The translations under genes were made by a program, and so were the position numbers. From positions 1-15,353 of the forward strand of contig CALHIO010000202.1 of the NCBI GenBank assembly GCA_938030915.1: a DNA stretch of 15,353 nt, read 5' to 3'. Within the stretch, counting starts at the first letter, position 1; the number at the start of each line of letters is the position of its first letter. The notes below the pieces were generated by a model. The model saw only the letters and a program-made list of their open reading frames with translations. It was not told where the DNA came from and did not search any database. This DNA is from an uncultured Gemmatimonadota bacterium. Its GTDB lineage: Bacteria; Gemmatimonadota; Gemmatimonadetes; Longimicrobiales; Gaopeijiaceae. Positions 1-7,095 of the stretch are shown here, in pieces.

Positions 1-315
1 GATGTCGGCGATCTTCCGCGCAGCCTCGATGTGAATCTCGTTTTCGTACAGCGTCGAGATGTGACCGATCTTCTGCATCTGGGCGATCGTCGCATCGACG
101 ACCCGTGGGTTACGGTGCCCGACCGACGTCGTCAGAATCCCTGCGAAGAGATCGAGGTACTCGTGTCCCTCGGGATCCTTGACCCGTACGCCTTCTCCCT
201 CGACGAGGACGAGCGGCTTGTCGTAGAGATGGAGCATCCCGGGGAGCAGGAACTCGTCTCGCCCGTGGATCGTCTCGGCGCTGGTCACGCCCGGTGCGAG
301 TGATGGTGCGGTCAT
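1..315 (-). CDS. Class III (PLP-dependent) aminotransferase, N-terminal part, cut by window edge
   Basis: Only the first 105 residues are present; the reading frame is open to base 1, so the C-terminal part, including the PLP lysine, lies outside. The visible part reads LLPGMLHLYDKPL, then a short beta segment (VKDPEGHEYLDLFAGI) and a VGHRNPRVVDA stretch followed by HISTLYENEIHIEAARKIA. This is the usual N-terminal layout of class III aminotransferases and most resembles the alanine-glyoxylate aminotransferase 2 / beta-alanine aminotransferase branch. Such enzymes move the amino group of beta-alanine, 3-aminoisobutyrate or a similar amine to pyruvate, glyoxylate or 2-oxoglutarate. The start is the ATG at 313-315; no clear Shine-Dalgarno is visible before it. 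It lies 45 bases downstream of the semialdehyde dehydrogenase, which would use its product, so co-transcription is likely. Superfamily is sure; substrate is inferred from the neighbour. 4-aminobutyrate or ornithine-type activity is not excluded. Confidence 0.85.
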   Translation of the reverse strand, partial: MTAPSLAPGVTSAETIHGRDEFLLPGMLHLYDKPLVLVEGEGVRVKDPEGHEYLDLFAGILTTSVGHRNPRVVDATIAQMQKIGHISTLYENEIHIEAARKIADI

Positions 316-360
316 CGTGATTGTTCGGTTGAGTTCATCGTGTCGGTGTCTGCCGGGCGG

Positions 361-1851
361 TCAGCCGGACTTCGGCAGGTTGTGCGGATCGGCCTTCACC
401 GCGGACCAGCGAGAGATCACGACCCGCTGGTCGGTGAAGAACGAGATCCCGTCCTTCCCCGCGGCCTTGAGGTCGCCGAAGAACGACTGCCTCGAACCGC
501 CGAAGGGGAAGAACGCCATCGGTGCGGCGACACCGATGTTGATCCCGATCATGCTGATCCCCGCCTGATAACGAAACTCACGCGCGGCGTGGCCGCTCGT
601 CGTGAAGAGGGAGCAGGCGTTGCCGTACCGGTTCTGATGCATCATGGCGATCGCGTCCTCGACACTGTCGGCGCGGTTGATGCTCGCGACCGGTCCGAAG
701 ACCTCCTCACTTCCGATCGACATGTCCGGAGTGACGTCCTCGAACACGGTCGGACCGACCCAGTAGCCGTCCTCGAGTCCCTCGACCATCGCTCCCCGTC
801 CGTCGAGCGAGAGAGTCGCGCCGTCTGCCACGCCCTGATCGATGAACGACTTCACTCGATCCCGATGAGCCCCGGAGATGACCGGGCCCATCTGGGTGGC
901 CGCATCCAGACCGTCTCCGATTCTGATCGACGAGGCGTAATCGAGGATCCGGTCGCGGATCTGGTGGTGGGCGTCCCCGACCCCCACCACGACGCTCCCC
1001 GCGAGGCAACGCTGCCCGCTCGACCCGAAGATCGAACCCGCACACGCGTCCAGGGTCGCGTCCATGTCCGCGTCCGGCAGCACGATCAGGAAGTTCTTCG
1101 CCCCCCCGAGCGTCTGGACTCGCTTTCCGGCGGCGGACGCCCGGGTATAGACGATCTTCGCGACGTCGCTCGAGCCCACGAACGAGACGCCAACGATGTC
1201 CGGATGATCGCAGATCGTCTCCACGACTTCCCTTCCACCGTGGACGACGTTCAGCACCCCGTCCGGTAATCCGGCCTCACGGGCGAGATCGACGATCTTC
1301 TGATGCGTGAGCGGATCCTGCTCACTCGGCTTGAGCACGACCGTGTTGCCGGTCGCGACCGCGTAGGGCCAGAACCAGAGCGGGATCATGACCGGGAAGT
1401 TGTACGGCGTGATGATGCCGAAGACACCGAGCGGCTGTCGCCACGATGCCGAGTCGATCCCCGAGGAGATCTCCTCGACGGTGTCGCCCATCATGAGCGT
1501 CGGGATGCCGCAGGCGTGCTCGACGTTCTCGATGCCCCGCTGCACCTCGCCCCGGGTCTCCGCGAGAATCTTGCCGTGCTCCTTCGTCAACTGGATGGCG
1601 AGATCCTCCTTGTGCTCCTCGAGCAACGCCTTCAGGCGGAAGAGGATGCGTGCTCGAACCGGAGACGGGGTCGCCCGCCACGACGGGAACGCCGCCTTCG
1701 CGGCCTGCACGGCCGCGTCCACGTCCGCGGCGTTCGAGAGGGGAACCTGCCCGATCTCACTTCCGGAGGCCGGATTCCTGATTGAGAGCGTCTCTGTCGA
1801 TGACGCGGTGCGCCATCCTCCCCCGACGTAATTCTGAACGACTGAGCTCAT
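361..1851 (-). CDS. mmsA: Methylmalonate-semialdehyde dehydrogenase (CoA-acylating)
   Basis: An aldehyde dehydrogenase superfamily enzyme that oxidises malonate or methylmalonate semialdehyde with NAD+ and CoA, losing CO2, to give acetyl-CoA or propionyl-CoA. It serves valine, beta-alanine, thymine or inositol breakdown in the cytoplasm. From the ATG at 1849-1851 the protein is 496 residues, normal for the family. Visible marks are the oxyanion Asn in TPYNFP (about residue 151), Lys in VLKPSE (about 174), catalytic Cys in SGQRCLAG (about 282) with the adjoining Arg, and Arg in ETRGEV (about 100). These arginines are conserved in the CoA-acylating type. The position of the general-base Glu in hydrolytic ALDHs holds Thr (QTLGGAKN, about 247), again fitting this subfamily. 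The C-terminal block GISMIGINIGVAAPMAFFPF is diagnostic. An upstream in-frame TTG at 1872 would add seven residues; neither start has a strong ribosome-binding site. The gene precedes a class III aminotransferase, suggesting a beta-amino acid catabolic pair. Confidence 0.94.
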   Translation of the reverse strand: MSSVVQNYVGGGWRTASSTETLSIRNPASGSEIGQVPLSNAADVDAAVQAAKAAFPSWRATPSPVRARILFRLKALLEEHKEDLAIQLTKEHGKILAETRGEVQRGIENVEHACGIPTLMMGDTVEEISSGIDSASWRQPLGVFGIITPYNFPVMIPLWFWPYAVATGNTVVLKPSEQDPLTHQKIVDLAREAGLPDGVLNVVHGGREVVETICDHPDIVGVSFVGSSDVAKIVYTRASAAGKRVQTLGGAKNFLIVLPDADMDATLDACAGSIFGSSGQRCLAGSVVVGVGDAHHQIRDRILDYASSIRIGDGLDAATQMGPVISGAHRDRVKSFIDQGVADGATLSLDGRGAMVEGLEDGYWVGPTVFEDVTPDMSIGSEEVFGPVASINRADSVEDAIAMMHQNRYGNACSLFTTSGHAAREFRYQAGISMIGINIGVAAPMAFFPFGGSRQSFFGDLKAAGKDGISFFTDQRVVISRWSAVKADPHNLPKSG

Positions 1852-1926
1852 GTTTGCTGCGGTTGAATGCAAAACGGAGGCGACTCTATCGCGGATACCG
1901 CGCCAGACTCACCAGGAGTTGTGGTT

Positions 1927-3513
1927 CTACTGCATCCTCGGGCTGTCGGACGAGCGCCGAGTCGCAGGCGTGCATGTCGGCCACTGCCCGGGCTGCCCGT
2001 TTCGCCCCGGGATGACGGTCCGGCGTGTGCGGTCGACGAATTCGGGATCCTCGGCCGCCAGATATGTGAGCGAGGCAGTCAGCACCGCGTTGTTCTTCAG
2101 ATCGTCGAAGACCAGCTTGTCGTACGTGTCGCGATGCGTATGCCACGTGTGCGATCCGTAGTCCCAGGAAAGCGCTCCGAGACTGAAGCCCGGCGCTCCG
2201 TGGCAGACGAACGACGCATAATCCGACCCGCCTCCCCCGGGGATTCCAGGGAGATCGAGTTCGACGTGCTGCCCGACCTCGAACGGCACCTGGGACATCC
2301 AGCGGGCGACCGAAGGAACCGCCCCGACCAGTCCCTGTGTGGACAGCCGCACGATCCGGCCCGTCCCATTGTCCTGGTTCCAGAGCGCCTGCAGCCCCTC
2401 GACCACCTCCGGATGGTCCTCGGTGTACGCGCGCGAACCATTCAGGCCCTGCTCCTCACCGTTCCAGAGTCCGATGAGGATGGTCCGCTTCGGATTCGGA
2501 TACGCCTCCTGGAGGATGCGCATCGTCTCCATCATCAGCACGGAGCCGGAGCCGTTGTCGGTCGCGCCGGATCCACCCTCCCACGAGTCGAAGTGGGCGG
2601 ACAGCATGACGTACTGATCCGGCCACTCCGTTCCCGGAATCTCCCCGATGACGTTGAAGACCGGGACCTCACCCCGATTCTCGGCCTCGGCGGTGAGTCG
2701 CAGGATCGGGTCCTGGCCGTTCGCCACGAGCCGATGCACGAGACCGTAATCCTCACAGCCGAGCTCGAAGGTGGGCGTCTCCCGGTTGTACGCGTTGAAG
2801 ACACGGGTCGTCCCGAAGGAGCCGGGCCACTGAGAGGTGATGATTCCTGCGGCACCGGCCTCCTCGAGCTGATGGTGCAGGTCACGGCGCCGACCATCCT
2901 GCGAGCCCGTATTCGCGAGGCTCGCGTTCCAGCGGCGCTGCCCGATCGTGCGCTCGTCCACCATGCGCTCCATCGAGCCGTCCATCGCGAACTCCTCCCA
3001 CTGTTCGCTCGCCCGGCACGTCGGCTCTGGGAAGGACATCATGACCCACTTGCCCGACACCGTACCCAGGAAGCGCTCCCAGTCCCCGGGAACGTCGATC
3101 TCCGGCAGATAGGTGACGCTGCCCTCGACCGGACGTCCGCCCGTGCCCGGGCTCCATGCCAGGATCCGTCCCTCGAGGGACCGAACACGCGGCGATACGA
3201 GATCGACGTGGCTCACGCCGCGGTCCCAACCCTCCCACGTTCCGTATTGCTCGAGGTCCGCCTGCACCCCCCACGATCGCATCGTCTCGACCACCCACTC
3301 CTGGGCACGCTCCATCTGAGGCGAACCGGTGAGGCGCGGTCCGATCTCGTCCAGGAGCACCTGAGCGAGGTCCGCGAAGTGGGAATTGTTCATTCCTTCG
3401 TCCCAGATCCTCTGAAGGACCGGGTCACTGTCGGCGAGGCGCTGGGCCTCCACGGGAGGCGCAGCGAGCAGCGCGGCTGCAGCGGCGATCAGCAATGTGG
3501 TTCGATTCGTCAT
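1927..3513 (-). CDS. Exported M28 family zinc peptidase with PA-like insert
   Basis: A 528-residue exported metallopeptidase of the M28 family (carboxypeptidase Q / aminopeptidase group). Residues 1-23 form a signal peptide ending in VEAQ, so it probably acts in the periplasm or outside the cell. Residues of about 110-275 look like an inserted protease-associated domain. The di-zinc site is complete: His307 in SAHFDS, Asp319 in GATDNGSG, catalytic Glu353 and ligand Glu354 in WNGEEQG, Asp381 in NQDNG, and His458 in WHTHRDTYD. It would release terminal residues from peptides or split dipeptides; exact specificity cannot be read. The ATG at 3511-3513 has an AAGGA element about 7 bases upstream, supporting this start. 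It lies 62 bases after the EVE gene and 75 bases before the semialdehyde dehydrogenase on the same strand. The last 35 residues after the catalytic domain are polar and Arg-rich, with no domain I recognise. Confidence 0.92.
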   Translation of the reverse strand: MTNRTTLLIAAAAALLAAPPVEAQRLADSDPVLQRIWDEGMNNSHFADLAQVLLDEIGPRLTGSPQMERAQEWVVETMRSWGVQADLEQYGTWEGWDRGVSHVDLVSPRVRSLEGRILAWSPGTGGRPVEGSVTYLPEIDVPGDWERFLGTVSGKWVMMSFPEPTCRASEQWEEFAMDGSMERMVDERTIGQRRWNASLANTGSQDGRRRDLHHQLEEAGAAGIITSQWPGSFGTTRVFNAYNRETPTFELGCEDYGLVHRLVANGQDPILRLTAEAENRGEVPVFNVIGEIPGTEWPDQYVMLSAHFDSWEGGSGATDNGSGSVLMMETMRILQEAYPNPKRTILIGLWNGEEQGLNGSRAYTEDHPEVVEGLQALWNQDNGTGRIVRLSTQGLVGAVPSVARWMSQVPFEVGQHVELDLPGIPGGGGSDYASFVCHGAPGFSLGALSWDYGSHTWHTHRDTYDKLVFDDLKNNAVLTASLTYLAAEDPEFVDRTRRTVIPGRNGQPGQWPTCTPATRRSSDSPRMQ

Positions 3514-3575
3514 CCCTTGGTCCTTGGCACTTTCTTCGTGACCCGCGCCACGGGTCGGCGGTCAGTGGTGGAGGC

Positions 3576-4043
3576 TCAGAGCCCCGCCAGCTTCTTCACT
3601 CGATCGAACTCGGCCTTCTTCACCGACTGAACGGAGAGGCGCCCGTACCGGACCAACTCCATATCCGAGAGTTTCTCGTCCGCCTTGATGTCGTTCAGGG
3701 AGAGTGGCTCCTCGACGTCGTCGATCTTCGAGACGAACTCGATGTCGACCATGTACCAGCGCGGATTGTCCGGATCCGACTTGGCGTCGAAGTACTTGTG
3801 CTTCTTGTCGAACGCGTAGTGGTCCGGATACGCCTCCTTGCACACGCGCGCGATCCCGACGACACCGGGCGGCTTCGCAGTGGAGTGGTAGTAGAGGACA
3901 TCGTCACCCGTCTTCATGTCGCGCATGTTGTTGCGCGCCTTGTAGTTACGTACACCTTCCCAGCACGTCGACCCATCCTTCTCGAGATCGTCGATCGAGT
4001 AGACGTACGGCTCGGACTTCATCAGCCAGTATTGCTTCGCCAT
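3576..4043 (-). CDS. EVE domain-containing protein
   Basis: A 155-residue stand-alone EVE domain, the PUA/YTH-related fold of human thymocyte nuclear protein 1 and many bacterial homologues. The hallmarks are all there: the N-terminal YWLMKSEP, then TCWEGVRNYKARNNMRDM, the GDDVLYYHS strand, the VVGIARV strand, YPD at about residues 72-74, PRWYMVDIEF, and the late RLSVQSV block. Family members bind modified bases in nucleic acids (5-methylcytosine-type in fused restriction proteins); the role of free-standing bacterial copies is largely unsettled. The ATG at 4041-4043 is preferred because it places MAKQYWLMKSEP at the N-terminus as in the family; an in-frame GTG at 4067 would add eight non-conserved residues. 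Neither start has a clear ribosome-binding site. It lies 89 bases downstream of the MATE gene and 62 bases before the M28 peptidase. No restriction or modification gene lies nearby, so a defence role is not suggested. Confidence 0.92.
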   Translation of the reverse strand: MAKQYWLMKSEPYVYSIDDLEKDGSTCWEGVRNYKARNNMRDMKTGDDVLYYHSTAKPPGVVGIARVCKEAYPDHYAFDKKHKYFDAKSDPDNPRWYMVDIEFVSKIDDVEEPLSLNDIKADEKLSDMELVRYGRLSVQSVKKAEFDRVKKLAGL

Positions 4044-4132
4044 CGGTGCGCCCGGGGTCCCGTTCACGGTAATCAGGGAGGGGCATAATGGGGGGCGAAT
4101 CGTGCCGCCGCGAGGTGCGGTGCGGCGTGGAA

Positions 4133-5578
4133 TCAGGCCGAAGTCGCCCCACCGATGTCGACACGGATGTCGCGCCAGTGACCGCGTCGGAAGGCCACGA
4201 TGCTCAGCGACGCGCGTGAGAAGTGACCAATGACGATCGCGAGCCAGATCTCATGCGGATCGAGCGTCGAGAACGTGCTGATCGCCCAGCACATTCCCAG
4301 CGGAATGATGATCTGAGAAACGATCGATATATACATCGGACTCTTCGTATCACCCGTTCCCTGCAGACCTCCGGTGTACGCCAGCGCCACGGTGATGAAG
4401 AGGCCAGATACGGCCAGATACCGCAGCAGCTCGACGGCCAGCTCAGACACGACTGGATCATTCATGCCGAAGATGCCGAGCAGCTGGTCCGGCAGAATCA
4501 GGAAGGCGAGACCGATGCCCGCAGCGAGTGACACGCCGAAGCCGGCGGCGACGTTCACCGACTTCGCGGTCCGCTCCGGCTTGCCCGCGCCGAGGTTCTG
4601 CCCCGCCACGGCGGCGGTCGCGCCCATGATGCCGACCGACGTCCATGTGATGAAGGAAAAGAGCTGCGTGTAGCTCACCACGTACGCGGCCTGTGCCTGG
4701 GCACTCGCCGCGAGTGAGCCGATGAACGAGAGGAGCAGGACACCGCCCACGTTCATCGCGACACCCTGAATCCCGGTCGGCAAACCGAATCGGAAGAGCT
4801 CGCGGATGATGCCCCAGTCCGGACGCCACCGCATGCCCCGATGAAATGCCACGACCCATCGCCCGGCGAAAAGGTTCGCCAGCGCGTACACCGAAACGAC
4901 GCCACCCGCGATCACGGTCCCCATGGCGGCGCCGAGCGTCCCGAATGCGGGAATCGGACCCAACCCGCGGATCAGAATCACGTTCAGCGCGATGTTGAGC
5001 AGCGTCATCGCAATCCCGAGACGCATGGGCGTCTGCGCGTCGCCCGCCGAGCGCAGCGCGCCCGAAAACATGAAGAAGAGCAGCATCCCGAACGAGAAGA
5101 CGAACATCGTGCGCAGATACGGCAGCGCCTCGGCCTGCACCTCTGCCGTCGCATTCACCAGATCGAGCAGCATGGGTGAGAGCACCCACCCGATCGGTGC
5201 CAGGACGAACGCGACCATCATCAGCGCCGTCAGGAACGCCTGATACACCGTCCGGTTGACCTTGTCGGGCTCGTCGGCGCCGGTGAAGCGCGCGACGAGG
5301 ACACCCATGCCCGTGAAGAGCGAGGAGATGAAGACGATGACGACGAGGAAGATCTGCCAGGACACGCCGATCGCCGCGTTGCCCACGTACCCGACGTAAT
5401 TCCCCACCATCGCGTGGTCGACGAGGCCCTGAAGCCCCCCGATGATGTTCTGGAGCATGGTGGGCCACGCCAGCTTCCACACCGCGCCCCGGATCGGGCC
5501 CTCGACGATCGAGCGATCGAAGCCCTTCGACGTCTGTTCGCGCTCGGTATCCTCTTCGGCCCGACCCTCCCCGCTCAT
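4133..5578 (-). CDS. MATE family efflux transporter
   Basis: A 481-residue inner-membrane protein of the multidrug and toxic compound extrusion family, normal in length, with about twelve hydrophobic segments. These carriers export cationic drugs or metabolites in exchange for Na+ or H+. The internal two-fold repeat shows as the paired motifs GALRSAGDAQTP (about 173-184) and GGLQGTGDTKSP (about 403-414), and VAGQNLGAGKPERT (about 324-337) is also typical. The first 20 residues are charged and probably cytoplasmic. The ATG at 5576-5578 has a strong GAGGAG ribosome-binding site six bases upstream (5585-5590), which fixes the start. The gene follows the M24 peptidase by only 38 bases, so the two are probably one transcript. 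Whether it is NorM-like or DinF-like, and what it exports, cannot be told here. Confidence 0.94.
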   Translation of the reverse strand: MSGEGRAEEDTEREQTSKGFDRSIVEGPIRGAVWKLAWPTMLQNIIGGLQGLVDHAMVGNYVGYVGNAAIGVSWQIFLVVIVFISSLFTGMGVLVARFTGADEPDKVNRTVYQAFLTALMMVAFVLAPIGWVLSPMLLDLVNATAEVQAEALPYLRTMFVFSFGMLLFFMFSGALRSAGDAQTPMRLGIAMTLLNIALNVILIRGLGPIPAFGTLGAAMGTVIAGGVVSVYALANLFAGRWVVAFHRGMRWRPDWGIIRELFRFGLPTGIQGVAMNVGGVLLLSFIGSLAASAQAQAAYVVSYTQLFSFITWTSVGIMGATAAVAGQNLGAGKPERTAKSVNVAAGFGVSLAAGIGLAFLILPDQLLGIFGMNDPVVSELAVELLRYLAVSGLFITVALAYTGGLQGTGDTKSPMYISIVSQIIIPLGMCWAISTFSTLDPHEIWLAIVIGHFSRASLSIVAFRRGHWRDIRVDIGGATSA

Positions 5579-5584
5579 TTCGTT

Positions 5585-5590
5585 CTCCTC
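5585..5590 (-). promoter_or_regulatory. Shine-Dalgarno of the MATE gene
   Basis: GAGGAG on the minus strand, six bases before the ATG at 5578. It is the strongest ribosome-binding site in the minus-strand gene block and settles the MATE start. It lies in the 38-base gap after the M24 peptidase stop codon. Confidence 0.75.
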
Positions 5591-5616
5591 GTCAGGCCAG
5601 GCGTTTTCGGGTCAGC

Positions 5617-7002
5617 CTACCAGACGAGATGAAGGCGGCTCTGACGCCGGTAGACCCAGTGCCGGTCACCGTCCTCATCCAGGTACGCCTCTTCCTCCTG
5701 TCTGCACGACGCCGACTTTCCACCCCACTCCGGAATGGGTGTCGTCGCCTGCAGCTCGATCGAGTGCCACACGTTGGGGAGCATGATCGCGTCTCCGCGC
5801 ACCGGGACACCCTCCTGCGCATCCCAGCGACCGATCAGCGGGCCCGCGCCATGACCGTGATCTCCGATCGGGTGGGTGTAGACGGTCCCGTTGATCCCTT
5901 CGGCCTGCATCTGAGCCAGTGTGTTCGCGAGGACCTCGTTGCCTGTCAGTCCCGGCTCCATGTGCTCGAGGAGGATGTCCTGGAGACGGTTGGAGTTGGC
6001 GAGGCACTGTTTCAGTCCGTCCGGCGCATCCGTTTCACCGTCACGAAGCACGTACCCCAGGTGCTGCGTATCCGTGTGCAGGTTCATCGCGACCACACCG
6101 AAATCCGTCCAAAGAAGGTCACCGGGCTGGATCACGACCGGCCCGTCCTCGGGCCTCTCGCCTGCTCGCTGCACGTCCACCGACGTCTGGAACCACGTGG
6201 TATACCCGAGGTCGCGCAGCTTCTGGCGCATCCACCACACCACGTCCTCGGTCGTTGTCACCCCCGGGGTAATCACCGAGTTCGAGAATGCCTCGGAGAT
6301 CAGGGCGTGCACGCTCTCTTCGATCTTCCGGTAGCGGGGCATCATCTCCGGCAGTCGAAGCGAGATGTAGTTCATCGCCAGTCGGGGCTCGCGCTTTACC
6401 CGACTCGCATAGTCGTCGCCGAGTGCCTCGAGAAGAGCCTCGGCCTCTCCAGCGCCCAGGCCGTCGGAGAACGCCCACACCGGATCGATGTTGAGCACGA
6501 TGTTACCCGGGTCGCGGTCCTCGACCATCTCCCGCAGCAGATTCCATTGTTCGTTACCGACCAGTTCCGCAGTCGGCTGGGTCGGCGCAGGGCGCGTCGA
6601 TCGGAAGGCCTCGAACATCCCCCCCTGGCTCGTACCCCCTAGCGCGAGGCGTTCGACGGAGCCGTCCTCCTGACGGGTGAAGACGTAGATCGAACGGCGA
6701 CGGGCGGCAAACGTCGTAGGCGCCGCGATGGCACGAAACACCGGGTCTTCTCCGTACTCCCGCATCGACAGAATCCACATGTCGACGTCGTACTCGGCCA
6801 TGAGTTCGGGCAGAACCCGAGTGAGCCGCAGCCGCAGCCATTCCTGCTGCTCCACCGCCTGTTCACGGAGCGTGGGCAGTGGGTGGTAACGCGCGGGGGC
6901 GTCGTCCGGGACATGGGCCGGCGCCTGAGCGGCAACCGGGGCGGACGCGAGAAGGAGGGCGAGGGCGAACGCAGATGACGTACGCGACACTGGGATACGC
7001 AT
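5617..7002 (-). CDS. Exported M24 family metallopeptidase (Xaa-Pro aminopeptidase-like)
   Basis: A 461-residue pita-bread-fold metallopeptidase with an N-terminal signal peptide (Ala/Leu-rich core, ending near VAAQA), so it probably works in the periplasm. Residues of about 40-210 form the N-terminal non-catalytic domain seen in prolidase/aminopeptidase P relatives; the catalytic domain follows. Metal ligands can be read in order: Asp300 (LWTDFG) and Asp311 (HTDTQ), eleven apart as is usual in M24, His384 in DHGHGAGP, Glu416 in HSIELQ, and a Glu from QEEEAYL (about 436-438). The expected activity is release of an N-terminal residue before proline or splitting of X-Pro dipeptides, but specificity is not proven. 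I chose the ATG at 7000-7002 because it leads straight into the signal peptide; an in-frame TTG at 7017 would add five residues, and neither has a good ribosome-binding site. It follows the kinase gene by 93 bases and leads into the MATE gene. Confidence 0.9.
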   Translation of the reverse strand: MRIPVSRTSSAFALALLLASAPVAAQAPAHVPDDAPARYHPLPTLREQAVEQQEWLRLRLTRVLPELMAEYDVDMWILSMREYGEDPVFRAIAAPTTFAARRRSIYVFTRQEDGSVERLALGGTSQGGMFEAFRSTRPAPTQPTAELVGNEQWNLLREMVEDRDPGNIVLNIDPVWAFSDGLGAGEAEALLEALGDDYASRVKREPRLAMNYISLRLPEMMPRYRKIEESVHALISEAFSNSVITPGVTTTEDVVWWMRQKLRDLGYTTWFQTSVDVQRAGERPEDGPVVIQPGDLLWTDFGVVAMNLHTDTQHLGYVLRDGETDAPDGLKQCLANSNRLQDILLEHMEPGLTGNEVLANTLAQMQAEGINGTVYTHPIGDHGHGAGPLIGRWDAQEGVPVRGDAIMLPNVWHSIELQATTPIPEWGGKSASCRQEEEAYLDEDGDRHWVYRRQSRLHLVW

Positions 7003-7095
7003 GTCGGAAGGATTCAAGAGGGAACGACTGTGCTGAGGGAGCGTTCGAAGCTAATCGCTGCGCGGGTGGAGCGCGCCCTCGATCACACCGAGGCG

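Noticed and set aside
313..338. Eight-codon mini-ORF on the minus strand whose TGA overlaps the aminotransferase ATG
   Set aside because: It would form an ATGA overlap suggestive of coupling, but it has no ribosome-binding site and is short enough to be chance.
340..1269. 309-codon plus-strand open frame opposite mmsA
   Set aside because: It is antisense to a clear dehydrogenase gene, is rich in Arg, Asp and His in the manner of GC-rich shadow frames, and shows no domain.
1867..3630. 587-codon plus-strand open frame opposite the M28 peptidase
   Set aside because: The longest shadow frame in the window, but its Arg/His/Pro-rich content has no motif, while the opposite strand encodes a peptidase with a complete zinc site and signal peptide.
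3576..4043. EVE gene as part of a defence island
   Set aside because: No restriction, methyltransferase, nuclease or toxin genes are nearby; the neighbours are metabolic, transport and peptidase genes.
4402..4421. Perfect tandem 10-base repeat GGCCAGATAC in the MATE gene
   Set aside because: Ten bases is not a codon multiple and the protein is normal in length and pattern at this point, so it is most likely coincidental.
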